From contig CM064655.1 of the NCBI GenBank assembly GCA_032717465.1, forward strand, positions 20,898,051 through 20,962,050: 64,000 nucleotides of DNA. Direction: 5' to 3'. The notes under the pieces were generated by a model. It did no database searches. It was not told the DNA's origin and saw nothing but the letters and a program-made list of their open reading frames with translations. The stretch comes from Coenobita brevimanus (Eukaryota; Arthropoda; Malacostraca; Decapoda; Coenobitidae). Each line of letters starts with the position of its first letter. Within the stretch, counting starts at the first letter, position 1. Below are positions 62,757 to 64,000 of this stretch, one piece after another. A program made the translations under genes and the position numbers.

Positions 62757-64000
62757 CTATGCTCTTGCTAATGCACTAGACTCTGTGTATTGAAGCAGAC
62801 ATGATCCTTCAGATAGGGTTAAACTCAATACTGTCAAGTTTAATAATATGCGTCTTATAACCCGCAACATACATTTTTAGCGGTATTATTTAAGGCACTA
62901 CTTCTTTATTAGGAATCCAACAAACTCCAATAGAAAGAAACATAAATAAATTCCTTCAGTAAGACGCAGCGTGATATCAGGCCCGACGATGTGTGTTTTT
63001 ATCAAGCGACAGTGAAGCTCCTCTGACATTGTAAAAAATATTGCTACTCATATTTCCTCTATTTTATGAATCAAATAGGCTGTGTGGATTAAAAAGATAC
63101 AAATATAAGTTCCTTCAGATAGGCCAATAACAGTGGGATCTTGAGCCCTAGGAGACAGAACCATTTTTACTGTTATTATTAAAGGCATTATTATTTTACG
63201 TGGAATCCAGCAACCTCTGTAGATTAAAAAAAGGCAAAAAAACTCCTTCAGGTAATCTCAGCATGATCTCCAGCCTGATGATGTGTCTTACTCCCGGCGA
63301 CAACGAGGCTCCTGTGGCAGTGTTGACCCCTGGACCTTGGCTGACGGCTCATATATTTTACTCCCACTAACGCCAAACGATTACACTCGCCGCTGAAAAA
63401 GCTCCCGAGGTCGAAAGGTTAAAGAATATCCAACGGTATGTCTCCTCTCTGACGAATCTAACAAGCTCCGAGGGTTAGGAAGAGGAAATTCAAAGATCCT
63501 CTAGGTTAATAAAGATCTGTCTCAAATCTGGTAACGAGCATCATGATTCCTTCTCGCCGATGACGTATTTTGTATTTCATTCTTGCTATAATCGAACAGT
63601 TTAAACCCTCAACATATAAACAGTATTCCGAAATTGAATAAAAATCGTTTCGAGATACCCGAAATAACCCCAGTACAACTATCCTCATATTGAACAAGGC
63701 AACTACGACAATGATGGTCTTGTGGCATTTTTAAATTTATGTCTAATAATATTTACTAACGATACAGCTACTATACTTTTTCTGCAGGGTCCGTGAATGA
63801 GAAAGAAATAAGCAATCATGAGACCCTCCAGGTAAACAGTGCGGCGTCTCTTACCTGATGACGAGCGTCTTACCTGCGACAGTGATGGTCTTGTGACATT
63901 GTTAAAGATATGTCTAGTGATACTGCTAATGGTTCTCTACTCTGTTAACAATTCAACAAGGTCCGTGCATTAGAAAGTACCCAGCACAAAGTCCTCCAAG

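Larger units (their letters stand above)
58750..64000 (+). repeat. Degenerate satellite, about 145-150-bp period, to the right edge
   Basis: A composite unit recurs in order. Part 1 resembles GATGATGTGCGTCTTATAAC then CTGCGACAGTGA. Part 2 resembles TTTTATTGACATTATTAAAG then ATTGCTTTATTAGGAATCC and CAACAAGCTCCGAGGGTTAG. Part 3 resembles CTCCTTCAGGTAA then CAGCGTGATCTTAAGCC. Part 1 copies start near 58763, 58914, 59021, 61380, 61527, 61811, 61963, 62113, 62558, 62842, 62985, 63145, 63276, 63694 and 63856. Most gaps are close to one or two times 145-150 bp. Single copies are strongly diverged. LINE D and several microsatellites interrupt the array. It shows no continuous coding frame. Confidence 0.75.

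Noticed and set aside
62561..62779. A 72-codon frame with an eight-residue repeat (PTYISTDT)
   Set aside because: The repeat follows from a 24-bp minisatellite inside non-coding satellite DNA. There is no sign of a gene around it.
58750..64000. The right-end repeats as a CRISPR array or a family of tandem exons
   Set aside because: Units are long and diverged throughout, with no short identical repeats and variable spacers. No common open frame runs through the units, and this is evidently animal DNA.

Overview
This window looks like non-coding DNA from a large, repeat-rich animal genome, most likely a decapod crustacean such as a crab or shrimp. The reasons are long perfect (GT)n, (CT)n and trinucleotide microsatellites every one to two kilobases, long polypurine and polypyrimidine tracts, several decayed non-LTR retrotransposon clades side by side, and tRNA-derived SINEs. 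This taxonomic call is an inference from repeat style; no host protein-coding gene was recognised. Every open frame with recognisable protein motifs belongs to a transposon, and each of these is broken.

Layout. 1-2870: 3' part of a jockey-like LINE (A), plus strand, running in from the left edge. 2.9-5.4 kb: minisatellites, a large imperfect inverted repeat around a (TA)n tract, and a 500-bp Tc1/mariner-type MITE with TA target duplication. 5.4-10.3 kb: AT-rich DNA with microsatellites. 10364-13538: RTE-like LINE B, minus strand, apparently full length, with an 11-bp target-site duplication. 13.5-18.4 kb: microsatellites and local duplications. 18490-21116: LINE C, same family as B, plus strand, 5'-truncated, with a perfect 18-bp target-site duplication. 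21-33 kb: purine and pyrimidine tracts, minisatellites, a palindromic dispersed repeat, a possible first exon/promoter on the minus strand near 24.0 kb, and a MITE at 28.4 kb. 33.1-36.75 kb: CR1/L2-like LINE E, whose 3' end recurs at 15.8 and 39.8-40.1 kb. 36.96 kb: a SINE. 37-41.2 kb: alternating polypyrimidine and polypurine blocks with GT/CA arrays. About 42.5-50.96 kb: a large I-superclade LINE (F) with a PIF/Harbinger element (42915-44924) apparently inserted in its leader. 51.1-51.3 and 53.9-54.1 kb: two more SINEs. 54.3-58.7 kb: low-complexity DNA. 58.75 kb to the right edge: a strongly degenerate satellite with a period near 145-150 bp, interrupted by LINE D (about 59080-60838) and several microsatellites.

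How the parts relate. The autonomous elements carry the usual machinery: gag-like zinc-knuckle ORF1, endonuclease, reverse transcriptase and RNase H in the LINEs, and a DDE nuclease in Harbinger. All have stop codons, frameshifts or lost catalytic residues, so none is expected to be active here. The SINEs and MITEs would have depended on enzymes encoded elsewhere. The least explained structures are the satellite at the right end, the short dispersed family built around CCAGACGATTTT, and the fold-back structures at 3.5-5.4 and 24.8-25.0 kb.
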